A DNA stretch of 22,222 bases from Hepatocystis sp. ex Piliocolobus tephrosceles (taxonomy: Eukaryota; Apicomplexa; Aconoidasida; Haemosporida; Plasmodiidae). A program made the translations under genes and the position numbers. Shown here in pieces: positions 10,530 through 22,208 of this stretch. The stretch lies in assembly GCA_902459845.2 (NCBI GenBank), contig CABPSV020000222.1, positions 1 to 22,222 of the forward strand, read 5' to 3'. Numbering within the stretch: position 1 is the first letter of the stretch; each line of letters starts with the position of its first letter. Under the pieces are notes generated by a model that saw only the letters and a list, made by a program, of their open reading frames with translations, ran no database searches and was not told the DNA's origin.

Positions 10530-11194
10530 TTTTTAGAAATTTAGATTTGAATTGTTAAAAAAAAAAAAAGTCTTTTTTGTTTTTTTTATTAATATTATAT
10601 GATTATTTTATTGGTTTTTATAAAATCTCAAGAGATAAGTTTCTTTCTTTTTTTTTTTTTTTTTTAATAGCTAAATAGAAAGGTTTTTATAAACTTATAT
10701 ATCTTATAAAACTAACATCAACAATTTTAACGTTGAGTTAATGGTGTTGATGAAGGTTAAAAAATAATTAAAAAAATAGTTACATCACGTTTAGTTTTTT
10801 GCTCTACATCAAACTATATATATAATATATATACAACACTGAACATAAATTAACACAATCATTTGAAATCAAATTATTTCATATGAATAACTAAATAAAA
10901 AAAAAACCAAAAATAAAAAAAAATGGATAAAAATCGAACAACTGCAAAAATTAAAAAGCGGAAAAGAAACTTTTTTTTTTTTTTTTTAACCTCTTAAATT
11001 TATAATAAAACTGTTTTAGTCAATTTTTTTTTATTTTACGGTTTATTTAAAAATTTAAAAAAATGCTTGTTTTATAGAACAAACATTTGTTTTATGTAAT
11101 TCTTAAAAATAGTTTACATATATATAAAATTATAAATATAGATATGTACATGTATATGCTTATGAACAATATTTATAACTATTTTATAATTTCT

Positions 11195-11228
<34 letters not shown>

Positions 11229-11520
11229 ATCCTTAATAAAGCTAATTGCTTCTGTTTTTTCGAGACGGGTAAACGAACATGCTGAATTAAGAATTTTAAC
11301 AAAAATCAAACAATTTATAAAATATATTTAAAAAGAAAAAGTGGGGGATTATTTTTGTTTAAAATGTTCGTTAACATATAATGCTTTATTTACTTAGATT
11401 TTCTTGTTTACCTTACTTTTTTTTTTTTTTTTTTTAGTTTCAAAAAAAGAATTTAATTATGATTAAATATACATAAATACAAACAAATAAAATATAAATT
11501 ATTATTTCATAATTATATAA

Positions 11521-11551
<31 letters not shown>

Positions 11552-12011
11552 AATAAGAACAAAGAAATTGCTTGTTTGTGTTATAGTATGTCATTTTTTC
11601 TACTTTGTGCTAATAATATAATACCTTTAACTAAAAATGTTTATCATGTTTTATAAGAATTTCAGTAAAAATATGAAATAAAAAATGATTCAATGAAAAA
11701 TGGTTCAATTAGATAAAAAAAATATTTTAAAATATGTAAATTATAGGAACAAAGATAAACACAAAAATAAATTAAATTTAAAAATAAAATTGCGGAAGTA
11801 AAATGTATTTGAAAAGAGGTTATAATTGTTTATATACTAATATACGTATATAAATAATTTAAATTTTACAAAAAAAAAAATAAAAATAAAAATAAAAATA
11901 AATAAATAACCTTAATTATTATATAAACATCAGTATAATATATAGAGATACAACAAAATCTTCTAAATGTTAATGATGCCTTGTGATTAATTTATAGTAT
12001 TAATTTAACTA
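10530..12011. other. Intergenic region: 5' flank of the GAT/appendage gene and 3' flank of TAF5
   Basis: About 1.5 kb of AT-rich sequence with no convincing gene. It should contain the promoter and 5' UTR of the gene starting at 10529 and the 3' UTR of TAF5 after the stop at 12012-12014. Homopolymer T-runs occur at about 10649-10665, 11200-11227 and 11419-11435, and an AT-repeat lies at about 11518-11552. A short less AT-rich patch at about 11228-11285 has an open minus frame (QHVRLPVSKKQKQLALLRIK) running into the poly(A), but it has no ATG and no donor site. No RNA gene was recognised. Confidence 0.7.
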
Positions 12012-15000
12012 TTATACTAAAGTATTAATTCCTAGAAATAAATAAAATAAAATGTAAAATATGTAAAAATGTAGTTAAAAGTAAAAATACTTAAAATATT
12101 CACATAAATTATTACATAAAACTTACCAAACAATAAAAGTGCATTTTCAGGAGTAAACTTTGCGGATATTAAGTTTGAATGTTTAACACCATATGACTTT
12201 GATAATTTAACGTATGGGACATTATTATTTTCTTTTTTTAATTTAATTCGCTTTTTATTCATAGAATGGTGTCTTAATTCTTTTGAGACTAAGAAAAAAA
12301 AAAAAAAAAAAAAAAAAAAAAGGAATGAAAAATATTAAACGTAAACATATGCGTATGTGTATATATTTGTGTCCGTAATGGGAACCCATGGATGTATACG
12401 AACATACCAATAAAAATACATACATACTTAAGCGAACATTATTTTATATCACACTAAACATTTATATATATATGCTCGCTTAATAACAATTACTATACAT
12501 ATGTAAATTTTTTTTTTTTTTCTAACCCTCAGAACAGTTATAAAAATCAATGTGATTATCACATGTCATGGATACTAAAAGATTATTATCATAACTAAAA
12601 TCTATGTTTAAAATTTTATCTTCATAATAATTGTTATTTTTAAAGAGTGTATTGGTTTCTGTTACTGTTCCTAAATTTATTCCTATTTCTTTTTGGTTAT
12701 ATCCCTTATCTAAAAATTCATTATCTGAGTAATTAAATGATTGAACAATAGGATCCTGTTCTATATCATTATATTTTTTGATATTAATATTTTGTTTATG
12801 ATTCACTTCGATAAATTTGTCTGTCTCTAGATCTATTAAGTTTAGGTTATTTGTATAGCCACCTATTTAAAAAAAAAAAAATAAAAAAGATAAAAACCAA
12901 AAAAAAAAGTAAAATAATATGTACAGTAAACCGTGTATTATATTCATGTATATTAAAAAAAAATTTTGAACAGATATACATGTAACCTATACATTATAAG
13001 CAACAAATTACTAATAGTATGTTATGGGCAAATATATGACGTAGTTCAATATATACATATACATATATATATAACACATAGAGTGTTAGGTAATACTCAT
13101 CTTCTATTATATTTTTTCTCTATGATTAAAATATAAAAAAAAAAAAAAAAAAAAATACCTCCGTATGCAAGCAATTTCCCATTTTTAGAAAAACTTAGAG
13201 ATGTTATTCCCTGTTTGCTAGGGTACTTGTTTTTAAATCGCTTAATAAATGAATTTACTCGAATATCATAAAGATGTATATAATTATCTAAAAAAAAGAA
13301 GAGAAGGTATAAGTGCGTAAATAGAAAAAAAAAAAAAAATGTACACACAAATGTAAATATATATATATGCGAACACAATGTAGTAACATAATTTACCGTA
13401 ATAACCACATGCCACGAGGGTATTGTTATAGTGATATTTACAAATATTAGCTGTGCAATTATATTTATATGTAACAATAGGATATGTTTTATTAGTTGAA
13501 TAAATTCTCAAATTGCCATCGTCTTCAGTAGAACAAAAAAAATAACCTAAAAAAGCTGTATCGATCGACCATATAGGTGTATGCCCTCCAACATATTTAA
13601 CATAATTTATGTTACTTATCGTACTATATAAATATATATCTCCATTTACATTTCCTGATAAGAGAATTTTATTTGTCTCACCAAAGCATAAACTTGAAAT
13701 GTTAGAAGTATTTCCATATAATTTAGTTATTCCATTTTCATCATGATCATCTACATTAATGGACATTGTATTATTTTCTTTTAAATAATAATCTTCTTTA
13801 TCTTTGTTTTTACTATTTTTACTATTATCATCTTCCATACTTTTTTTTTTTTGTTTTATTTTATTTATTTCTGCCTGTTTTACATTCCATAGTTTAATTA
13901 TATTATTTGAATGTGCCGTTGCAATAAATGATCCATCATATTCAGAAAGTTCAGCACAAGTCATATCACCACAATTGTTTAAACAATAATATAACATACT
14001 TGGTATTCTATTTTTTGTTACTTTTGATCTGTTTTTTCTTTGTGTTTTTAATATATGTTTGTAGTAGTAATAAACATCACTATTTTCATTAGGTACATAA
14101 ACGTTTTTTTCCTTTTCTTTCATATCATTAGTATTTTCGTCCTAAGTTAACAAAAAAAAAAAAAATAAAATAATAAAGTCGTTTTATGCGTGTGTTTTTG
14201 TATAAAACATGGATAATGTTGACCTAGACACATACTCACACATAGCATATAACACATATCACATAGCATATATCACATAGCATATATTACATAGCATATA
14301 TCACATAGCACATCACATAGTACATATCACATAACACAAACAAAAATATACATTCATGAGCAATATATATTTTTTTTTTTTTCAAATTTGCATTTTTATA
14401 CCTCTACTTCATCTTTTAAAGAATAAATTGATGGTAACTCCCAATCTACAGGTAAATCCAATTTTATTTTATATAAAAAGTTTGTTGAAATAAAATTTTG
14501 AAAAAAATTAAAATTCTTATCTGTGTCATTTATTTCTATTATTTTTATTTTTGTCATTAACAGGTTGTACAATGAGATATCACCATAGACACTTAAATAT
14601 TGTAATAATGATTTTTTCCCTAATCTAAAAAAAAAACAAAAAAATGTAAAAGTATGTACAAATGCAATATTCGTGTGGTATATTATAGTAAGCATAAATG
14701 TGGTACATATTAAGACACAAAAATAAAAAAAATAAATAATAATAATCATAATATAACGATAACTATACATTATTGATAAATTAATGTTTCGCTAGTATAT
14801 GTGTACAGGTAACAAGTCAGAATGTGTGCTTACTTAGTCATACATACAATATGTTTCTGATTTTTTTCTTTAAACCGAATAAGCGATATTTCAAACACTT
14901 GATTTAAACTAACACAATTTGTTAAGATTTTTGTTACAGGTTCATATGCTGCAAACTTTTTTAAATATTTCTTTTTAAAATCATTTATATTATCATAATT

Positions 15001-16559
15001 ATGTGTTAATAATAATATATGTAATTCCAACCATAAACAAAATGCAATATTATATAATTGTAACTTAATCTGTATTAAATTATTTTCGCACCAGTTTATA
15101 AATTCGTCATATTGTTTAATAAGATTTAATATATCAAAATTTTCCTTTTCTATATTTTCAATTTCTTTTTCCATTGACGTAAAACTTATACTTACATTAA
15201 TATTTCTATTAATGTTATTAATTTTATCTTTTAATATATTTAGAATATTTTTATCCAAATTTAAATTATTTAACATAGTATCAAGCGACATATTTTTATA
15301 TGTTTCTAAATCGGATATATTATTTATATTTCTTGAACCAGAAAATATGTCAAAAACATTGTCATTTTCTTTATGTTTATTTCCACTAATATGTCCACCA
15401 ATGTTATGCTCAGAGTTATTGTCATTTTCGTCGATAACATCTCCAAACAATTTTGTTAAGGCTATTATTTTTTTATTACTTTCCGTTTTCCTGGATGAGT
15501 ATGCAGATATATCTTTATGTGTGTAACTAGAATTTTTTTTTTTTTTTGTAAATTTTGTTTCACCTTCACTAAAAAGTCTATTTTCGTTTATATTATTACT
15601 ATTGTCATTATTATCATCACCACCATTTAATAAAAAGTTAGTTAAATTATTAACTGTATCGTAATTTTTAAATATATTTTTTTTATTATTACTATAGCTT
15701 TTCTTTTTCATATTATTCTGGATACTTAAATTAAAATTTTTATCTATTCTGTTATTATCATCCTCACTAATTTGTCTTTGCATTTGTGTCTGTGTCTGCG
15801 TTTGTTCTATACTATTAAACGTTATTTTATTATAATCAGCCTGTTCATTATTTTTATTTAAATTAGAAAAAAAATTATTAATATCCCAATTTGGTTTTTC
15901 TATCCCATCATTTTTATTAGATTTTATCCCATTTATATCATTTATTAATACTTCTTCTTTTTTTTCCTTTTTCCCATTTTCTTCTTCATGTATTCTTTCT
16001 TCTCTTTTTCCTTCATTTTCTGTTTTTTCCCCTCCTTTTTTGTCTGCTTCTACTTTTTTTTTATTTTCTCTTGTTTTGTCTGCTTCTACCATTCCTTCGT
16101 CTTCCTCTCTTTTTTTTTCTTCTTTTTGTTCTATATGTTGTACTTTTTTATTTAAAGCACTCATCCCAGTTGGTACAACTACTTCCTCTACTTTATTTGA
16201 CAAACTAGTCGTATCATTTTCACTATTCCTTTCATTAATATTATTTACAGTATCAATCATATTTTTATTTGCATTAATAATGCTAATAGGAACATTACAA
16301 ATATTACTATTGGAATTTTCTGTAATATCTTTATTTTTTATCATATTATCAATAACGTTAGCTTTATTTTCTAAAATCGAGTGATCATTAAACATGAACA
16401 TGTTATTATTAGCTATGTTAAACATAGTGTTATATGTATTTAATTCATTATGTAATATGTTATCATTCATAAGTATTGTACTAATGTTATTATTTCTGTC
16501 ATTATTATTACTATTATTATTATTATTATTATTTCTGTCATTATTATTATTACTACTAC

Positions 16560-16599
<40 letters not shown>

Positions 16600-18090
16600 T
16601 CTGTCATTATTATTATCATTATTATTACTATTATTATTATTATTATTACTATTATTATTATTATTCCTATTATTATTACTATTATTGTTATTACTATTGT
16701 TATTACTATTATAATTACTATTATTACTATTATAATTGCTATTGTTACTATTATAATTGCTATTGTTACTATTATAATTGCTATTGTTACTATTATAATT
16801 ATTATTATTACTATTTTTATAATTATTATCACTATTATTATTATTATTACTATTAGTAGTTGTATTATTACTACTATTATTGGTATTATCATTACCAGTA
16901 TGATTAATACTACTATTATAATTAGCAAATGTGTTATCGGATCCTTTGTCCATTCCACTTATTTTAATCCCTTGGTTTTTAATGCTATTGGTTAAAGTTA
17001 TCATATTTTCCTGATTAATATTACTAAATTGATTCGATGTCATATACATGTTTTCATTTTCATTTTTATTTAATAAATACTTTTCTTTTTTATACATATT
17101 TTCTAAATATTCTTTATTCATAAAAAAAAGCATATTATTTTGATTATCATTAATATTATTTATTTTATTATTTGTGGGAATCATATTACTTTCAACATGT
17201 TCAACACCGTTCTTATAAAATATATTTATATTAGGATTATCCGGATTTATATAATATTTGTTATTGTTATTAATGCTACTATTTGCAGTAATAGCAGCTG
17301 TATTATTGTTCATATTGTTTTTAATAATCATATTATTGTTGTTATTCATTTTTTGCAAAATATTTTCTGTATTATCTGTTGGGTTTTCCATATTTTCATT
17401 ATTTACTTTAGTATTCATATCTATATTATTATTTTTCATAATATTAAAATTTATATTATTATAATTGTAATTTAAATTATTCATTATATTTTCTCTTACA
17501 TTATTATTATGCCTTCTATTTATAAGGTTATCAAATTTTATATTATTACCTGTGGAAGGGCTGTTCATTTTAAGATTATTGCTAAAATTTACTTTATTCA
17601 TCATGTTCATATTTTTATTTATATTTATGTTTGAGTTACTATTATTTAGGGGATAGTTTACATTATTCGTCATATTATTTATATTGTTCGCTATGTTATA
17701 TTTCATATTATTTGGCATAGTGTTTATATTAGCTTGCATAGTGTTTATATTAGGTTGCATATTATTTATATGTTCATGAACGTTACTAATTTTATTATGC
17801 ATTTTATTGTTAATATTGTTATTTAAATTGTTTACATTGCTTGGTACACCGCTTATATTATGTGGTATATAATTCATATTGTGTGATATATCACCCATAT
17901 TATTTAGTATACCGCTCATATTATTTAGTATACCACCCATACTATTTGGTATACCGCCCATATTATTTGGTATACCACTCATATTATTTGGTATACCGCT
18001 CATATTATTTAATACACTGCCCACATTATTTGGTATATTCATACTATTTTTCGTTATGTTATTGGCATTATTTCTTATGTCATTGTACTG

Positions 18091-18141
<51 letters not shown>

Positions 18142-18186
18142 GTAGTTGTTTTTATTATTATTCATATTATTCATATTATTTGACAT
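12012..18186 (-). CDS. TAF5: Transcription initiation factor TFIID subunit 5 (TAF5), 7 exons, 1655 aa
   Basis: Exons are 14834-18186, 14402-14624, 13397-14141, 13159-13287, 12527-12862, 12127-12288 and 12012-12031. All junctions are GT..AG, and the sum is exactly 1656 codons. The ATG at 18186 is chosen over an in-frame GTG two codons earlier. Residues 1 to about 1000 are Asn-rich, with a heptapeptide array (60-115), NYNSNNS repeats and a Glu/Lys-rich block near 680-745. About 1015-1150 resembles the TAF5 NTD2 helical domain (QYDEFINWCENNL, FEISLIRFKEKNQK). About 1238-1655 is a WD40 propeller beginning IPSMLYYCLN..GSFIATAHSNNIIKLWNVKQ, very like the first blade of human TAF5 as I recall it, and ending KFTPENALLLFGGINTLV like the TAF5 C-terminus. 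No LisH motif was seen. TAF5 is a scaffold of TFIID, which recruits RNA polymerase II to promoters in the nucleus. Human TAF5 is about 800 aa; the extra length here is low-complexity sequence. Several WD blades are degenerate, so blade count needs a structure prediction. Confidence 0.92.
12863..13158 (-). other. TAF5 intron 4
   Basis: This 296-nt phase-1 intron interrupts the WD40 region between TACGGAG|GTATTT (exon 4) and AAATAG|GTGGCT (exon 5), re-forming a Gly codon. It contains a T-run on the coding strand before the acceptor and an A/T-rich body. No coding potential was seen. Confidence 0.8.
14142..14401 (-). repeat. TAF5 intron 2 with imperfect CACATAGCATATAT repeats
   Basis: This 260-nt intron has donor GTATAA and an acceptor ending AACTTAG. 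From about 14229 to 14337 it carries seven or eight imperfect copies of a roughly 14-bp unit (plus strand CACATAGCATATAT, variants CACATAGTACATAT and similar). It is intronic, and the unit length would break a coding frame. Confidence 0.75.
16494..16860 (-). repeat. TAF5 poly-Asn / NYNSNNS coding repeat
   Basis: This codes for residues of about 443-565: long Asn runs interrupted by Ser, Asp and Arg. From 16699 to 16803 there are five 21-bp units encoding NYNSNNS-type heptapeptides, the inner ones nearly identical in DNA. The remainder is an AAT trinucleotide tract. This is typical Plasmodium low-complexity sequence, probably disordered. Confidence 0.85.
17842..18009 (-). repeat. TAF5 8 x 21-bp heptapeptide array (NNMSGIP)
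   Basis: Exactly 168 bp encode eight seven-residue units at protein residues 60-115. They run from two identical NNMSGIP units through NNMGGIP, NSMGGIL, NNMSGIL, NNMGDIS and HNMNYIP to HNISGVP. Degeneration increases toward the C-terminal side. A related 21-bp duplication encoding NINTMQA/NINTMPN lies at about 17700-17765. Confidence 0.88.
18092..18141 (-). repeat. TAF5 N-terminal poly-Asn trinucleotide run
   Basis: An uninterrupted ATT run on the plus strand (AAT on the coding strand) encodes about 16 consecutive Asn residues near residues 16-32. Because it is a pure trinucleotide microsatellite, length variation between isolates is likely. Confidence 0.85.
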
Positions 18187-18605
18187 TTTCACTATACTAT
18201 TTATAATAATTGCGGTGAAATGATGATTACATAAAATGAAAAAAAATATATATCGCCAATTTTCTCGTTAATTGTCTCATTTAGCTACTATTTTTATTAT
18301 TAATTTTATTAGTTATTTATTTCCCTATTTTTTTTTTAACAATTTTATAACTTATAAGCATGTCCTTATCAAAAATGACAATATTTTAATTACATTTACA
18401 TATATGTATTGTTATGCCATCAGTAAAAAAAAAAAAAAAAAAAAACTCTATTTTTAAAATCGTTATACCTTTTTGTTAATTCTTCTTTACTTTTTTTAAT
18501 ATACACTTTTTGCAATATATACTTTAAACTTTTTCTTTTTGTTTTTATGTTCTTTAAAAAAATAAAAAATCAAACATACTTTTATTAGAACATAGCACAG
18601 ATTAT

Positions 18606-18658
<53 letters not shown>

Positions 18659-18982
18659 TCGAATGCTTTTTCTTTATAAAATATATATAATAATAGCAAA
18701 TAAATATATAAACAAATAAATATACGTGCCCATCCTTAATAAACTGCATACGTTAAATGTGAGAAAAAAGAACGTTTGAAAATTGAAATTACATTCACTA
18801 AAAAATTACATAATTAAATAGATTCATTTTATTTGAACAAAGCTTTAATTTATTCATTATTAATATATCACAAAAACGCATAAAAAAATAGTTTCTTTGG
18901 TTAACCATTTTGTAAAGATATATATATATATATATATATATATGTAAATTATTTATTTATGTACATATATTCACATATTTGT

Positions 18983-19070
18983 ATTTGACAATATTTATAT
19001 TTGACAATACTTATATTTGACAATGTTTATACTTGACAATACTTATATTTGACAATGTTTATATTTGACA
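18983..19070. repeat. 16-bp tandem repeat (ATTTGACAATACTTAT), 5.5 copies
   Basis: Five full units (18983, 18999, 19015, 19031, 19047) plus a half unit start exactly 16 bp apart. The core TTGACAAT is invariant in the full units; the variable positions are the second base of the unit and the bases after the core (AT, AC or GT). It lies about 800 bp upstream of the TAF5 start. Confidence 0.9.
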
Positions 19071-20463
19071 AGTGTTACCGATTATTAAATATTTTTGTTT
19101 CACATTCATATATATTTTTGTCATGATTATTATTTTATTTATTTATTTATTTTTACAAATCACAAACAAATAACTAGTTTTGTAAACATAATTTAAAAAA
19201 TATTACAAATCACTTTTATGTTTCTTCAAAAGCGCAATTGAAATGTGTTAAGTAATTTCAATAAAGTTGCTTGTATAAGTGCACTTTCAAAATATATTTT
19301 TGAAAATGTCTGTTACAAATATATATATATATATATTAACATCATACGTATAAACATTTGTATGCGGATGTAACACGTACGTAGAAAAAAGAAAAAAAAA
19401 ACAGACGCTTGTTTTTTGTTCTTTGCAAATTAAATATTGCGCAAACAATTTGTTAAAAATGAACGTAAGTATAAGCACATTTTAACTTTTGCTCAAGTTT
19501 ATTAATTACTTATCAAAATCCATCAACACATTAAACATGTGGAACCCTCATAAAACACACTTGACAATAAAAACATTTTTCAGTAGTATTAAAACATGAA
19601 TAAAATAAAAATATGCTATTTTTTCTCTTTATTATTTCACAATAAACATCTATTTTATATCGCATGTGATTAGTTGTCATTGCATTTTTCACCCGCGAAT
19701 ATGTTGCAACATAAATATTAACAATGCCCCATTTAAAATATATTTATAGTATTGTAAATTTTTTATATTAATAATTGTAAATATAGAACCAACTGCTATC
19801 GAAATTATTTTACCAATAGGATGAAAAGAGTTATTTTTTTTTTTTTTATAAAATATATTATTAGAAAACTAAAACAAAATATAAACAAAATAATTTTAAT
19901 TATTCAATGAAATTTGATTTATTTTGTGAGATAAATTAATACAGAAATGCCAAAAAAAAAAGAAAAACACAAAAATAGGTTCAATATATATATTTTTTAA
20001 GTGTTTTTAAATGTAGAAAACATATATATACATTATTTTCTTAGACAATTTTATAAAAAAGGCACAATGAAATTAACAATTATTTTTTTTTTTCATAGAT
20101 GAAAAACTAAAACATTTTTACATGAAACTTATAAAAAATATAAAATATGTAATTTTTTTAAAACTTATTTCCATTTTTTTCTTTTTATTCAGTGTACACA
20201 TTTAAAGAAGATTCGATATATATTTATATATATATTATTTTTTGTTCATTTAATATTCATGTATTCCATTATGTATTGGGTTTTTAATTATATAAGTAAT
20301 TACAGCATAGTGGTTCTTAAAAAAAAAAAAAAAAGATTAGATAAAATAATAAGCAACACGTAATGAACAATTTTTTACTAAGTTCGAAATGATAGAAATC
20401 TATGTTACAATGTATTTACTATTTTAACTGTTAGCAGTTGAATACGTAGATATAAAAAGGTAC

Positions 20464-20464
<1 letters not shown>

Positions 20465-20516
<52 letters not shown>
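20465..20516. repeat. (TA)n microsatellite, about 52 bp
   Basis: Uninterrupted alternating TA dinucleotides in the intergenic region upstream of TAF5. A second run of similar type lies at 20837-20874. Confidence 0.95.
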
Positions 20517-20519
<3 letters not shown>

Positions 20520-20831
20520 ATTATTATTTTTTTTATTCCATTTTTTTCATTTATTTATTTTTTTTTTGCTTAAAAATGAAAAAAAATATATGTAAAAAAA
20601 AATTGATTCAATGTGTTCACACACACACAAAAAAATGAGTTATTTTCTTTTTTTTTTTACTTTCATATTTTTATTATGTTTTAAAATCTGCTTATGATAA
20701 TTTTCATCAGTTTTTTGTAAAAAATTAAAATAAATTGAATGGCGAAGAACACATGTTCAGTACTAATTTGATAAATGTATATAATTGTGTTTTTTTTATT
20801 TTTTATATTTTTATATACATATACATATACG

Positions 20832-20877
<46 letters not shown>

Positions 20878-21260
20878 GAGTGTTACATTTATCTTCAGCA
20901 TTTTTCACTTTGTATAATATATGTATCGTGTTGTAAATAATGGTAGTAAAGATTAATACTCTCTATTTTACGCAATAAGTATAATAAAAAAATACTTTAG
21001 TTAAAAAAAAATAACTATATACGAAAATGGAATATTACAAAGCAAATATTACTTTAAAGCATCATTTTTCTTTATGTATTTAAAATAATATATATATATA
21101 TATATATATATATTACATTTATTTTACATATGTTATAAATTTAGGATCAAAAAAAAAAAAAAAAAATTATCATAGCTAAAGTTATACTTTGTAGAAAGTT
21201 TCTGTTGCATATACATAAAAATCAATAAACCAGTGATTATACTTAAAAAATATAAATATA

Positions 21261-21530
21261 TATGTAAAGATGCATATTTATATATAAAAATGTATATAAA
21301 AATATAAATGATTATATAAAAAAATGTTTATAAATATGTATTTGTTTATATAAAAAAATGTATATAAAGATGTATTTTTATATATAAAAAAATGTATATG
21401 AAGATGTATTTGTATATATAAAAAAATGTATATAAAGATGTATTTGTATATATAAAAAAATGTATATAAAGATGTATTAGTATATATAAAAAAATGTATA
21501 TAAAGATATATTTCTATATATATAAAAATA
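21261..21530. repeat. 34-bp tandem array, roughly 7 copies
   Basis: The unit is about 34 bp, built of TATTTG, TATATATAAAAAAATG and TATATAAAGATG. The copies from about 21365 to 21500 are nearly identical, while those at 21261-21360 are shortened or diverged. An open minus frame through it gives only a Tyr/Phe/Ile-rich repeat, so it is treated as non-coding. Confidence 0.85.
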
Positions 21531-21614
21531 TATATATTATATCTATATAACAATATATAAAAAAAATATATAAAGATATATATATAATGTATTATATTTA
21601 TAGTGGCTAGCTGA

Positions 21615-21617
<3 letters not shown>

Positions 21618-21679
<62 letters not shown>
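21618..21679. repeat. 62-nt homopolymer T tract
   Basis: Sixty-two consecutive T on the plus strand, the longest homopolymer in the window. Its exact length is likely to be unreliable in any assembly. Confidence 0.85.
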
Positions 21680-21681
<2 letters not shown>

Positions 21682-22040
21682 TACCTTTTTTAAAATTAAT
21701 TAAAAGAGTCATCAAAATACCCTGAAAAAATTTTTTATAAAGGAACATTAACAACTTTTAACCGAATATAGCTGGGTTAACTTAGCTATTATTTTCCATT
21801 TTACTAGGATAATAATCAGATTATTTCAAAAAGATTTGAATTTGTTTATTTATTTATTTATTTTTTTTTTTTTTCTTTTATATATGTTTACATATCTCTA
21901 TATTGATATATATTTACATTAGTATGTACGAATATATAACGACATACGGTGCATCTAAATTTTGTTTTATATTCTAAAAGAATACATTCATGATTATATG
22001 TAGCTTCAACTTTGCACCTACATAAAAATTTATGAACAGC

Positions 22041-22166
22041 TTTTTTTTATTTTTTTTTTTTATTTTTTTTTTTTTTTTTTATGCTTTAGGTGATGGCTGT
22101 TTTTTTTTTTTTTTTTTATGTTTTAGGTGATAGCTGTTTTTTTTTTTTTTTTTGTTTTGGTTGGTT

Positions 22167-22207
<41 letters not shown>
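22041..22207. repeat. T-rich tract with twin 20-bp motif
   Basis: Two copies of a 20-bp motif (ATGYTTTAGGTGATRGCTGT) start at 22081 and 22118, 37 bp apart and differing at two transition sites. They sit in long T-runs. A diverged third element containing TTTTGGTTGGTTG follows at about 22154-22167. Confidence 0.8.

Positions 22208-22208
<1 letters not shown>

Noticed and set aside
11228..11302. Short minus-strand exon (QHVRLPVSKKQKQLALLRIK)
   Set aside because: Begins at a possible acceptor (TTCAG) but has no ATG, no donor before the poly(A) and no partner exon; could not be supported.
13097..13477. 126-aa minus frame partly containing WD40 sequence
   Set aside because: It is a read-through of TAF5 introns 3 and 4 around exon 4; only 13159-13287 is coding.
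16394..16958. Poly-Leu (plus) and poly-Ile (minus) frames
   Set aside because: Shadows of the AAT trinucleotide tract that encodes poly-Asn in TAF5.
18187..18192. GTG start two codons upstream of the TAF5 ATG
   Set aside because: Non-ATG start; the ATG at 18186 is the first methionine codon in this frame near the exon's 5' end.
21278..21754. 158-aa minus frame with Lys run and Tyr/Phe/Ile repeats
   Set aside because: Reads only through the T62 tract and the 34-bp array; no conserved composition or domain.
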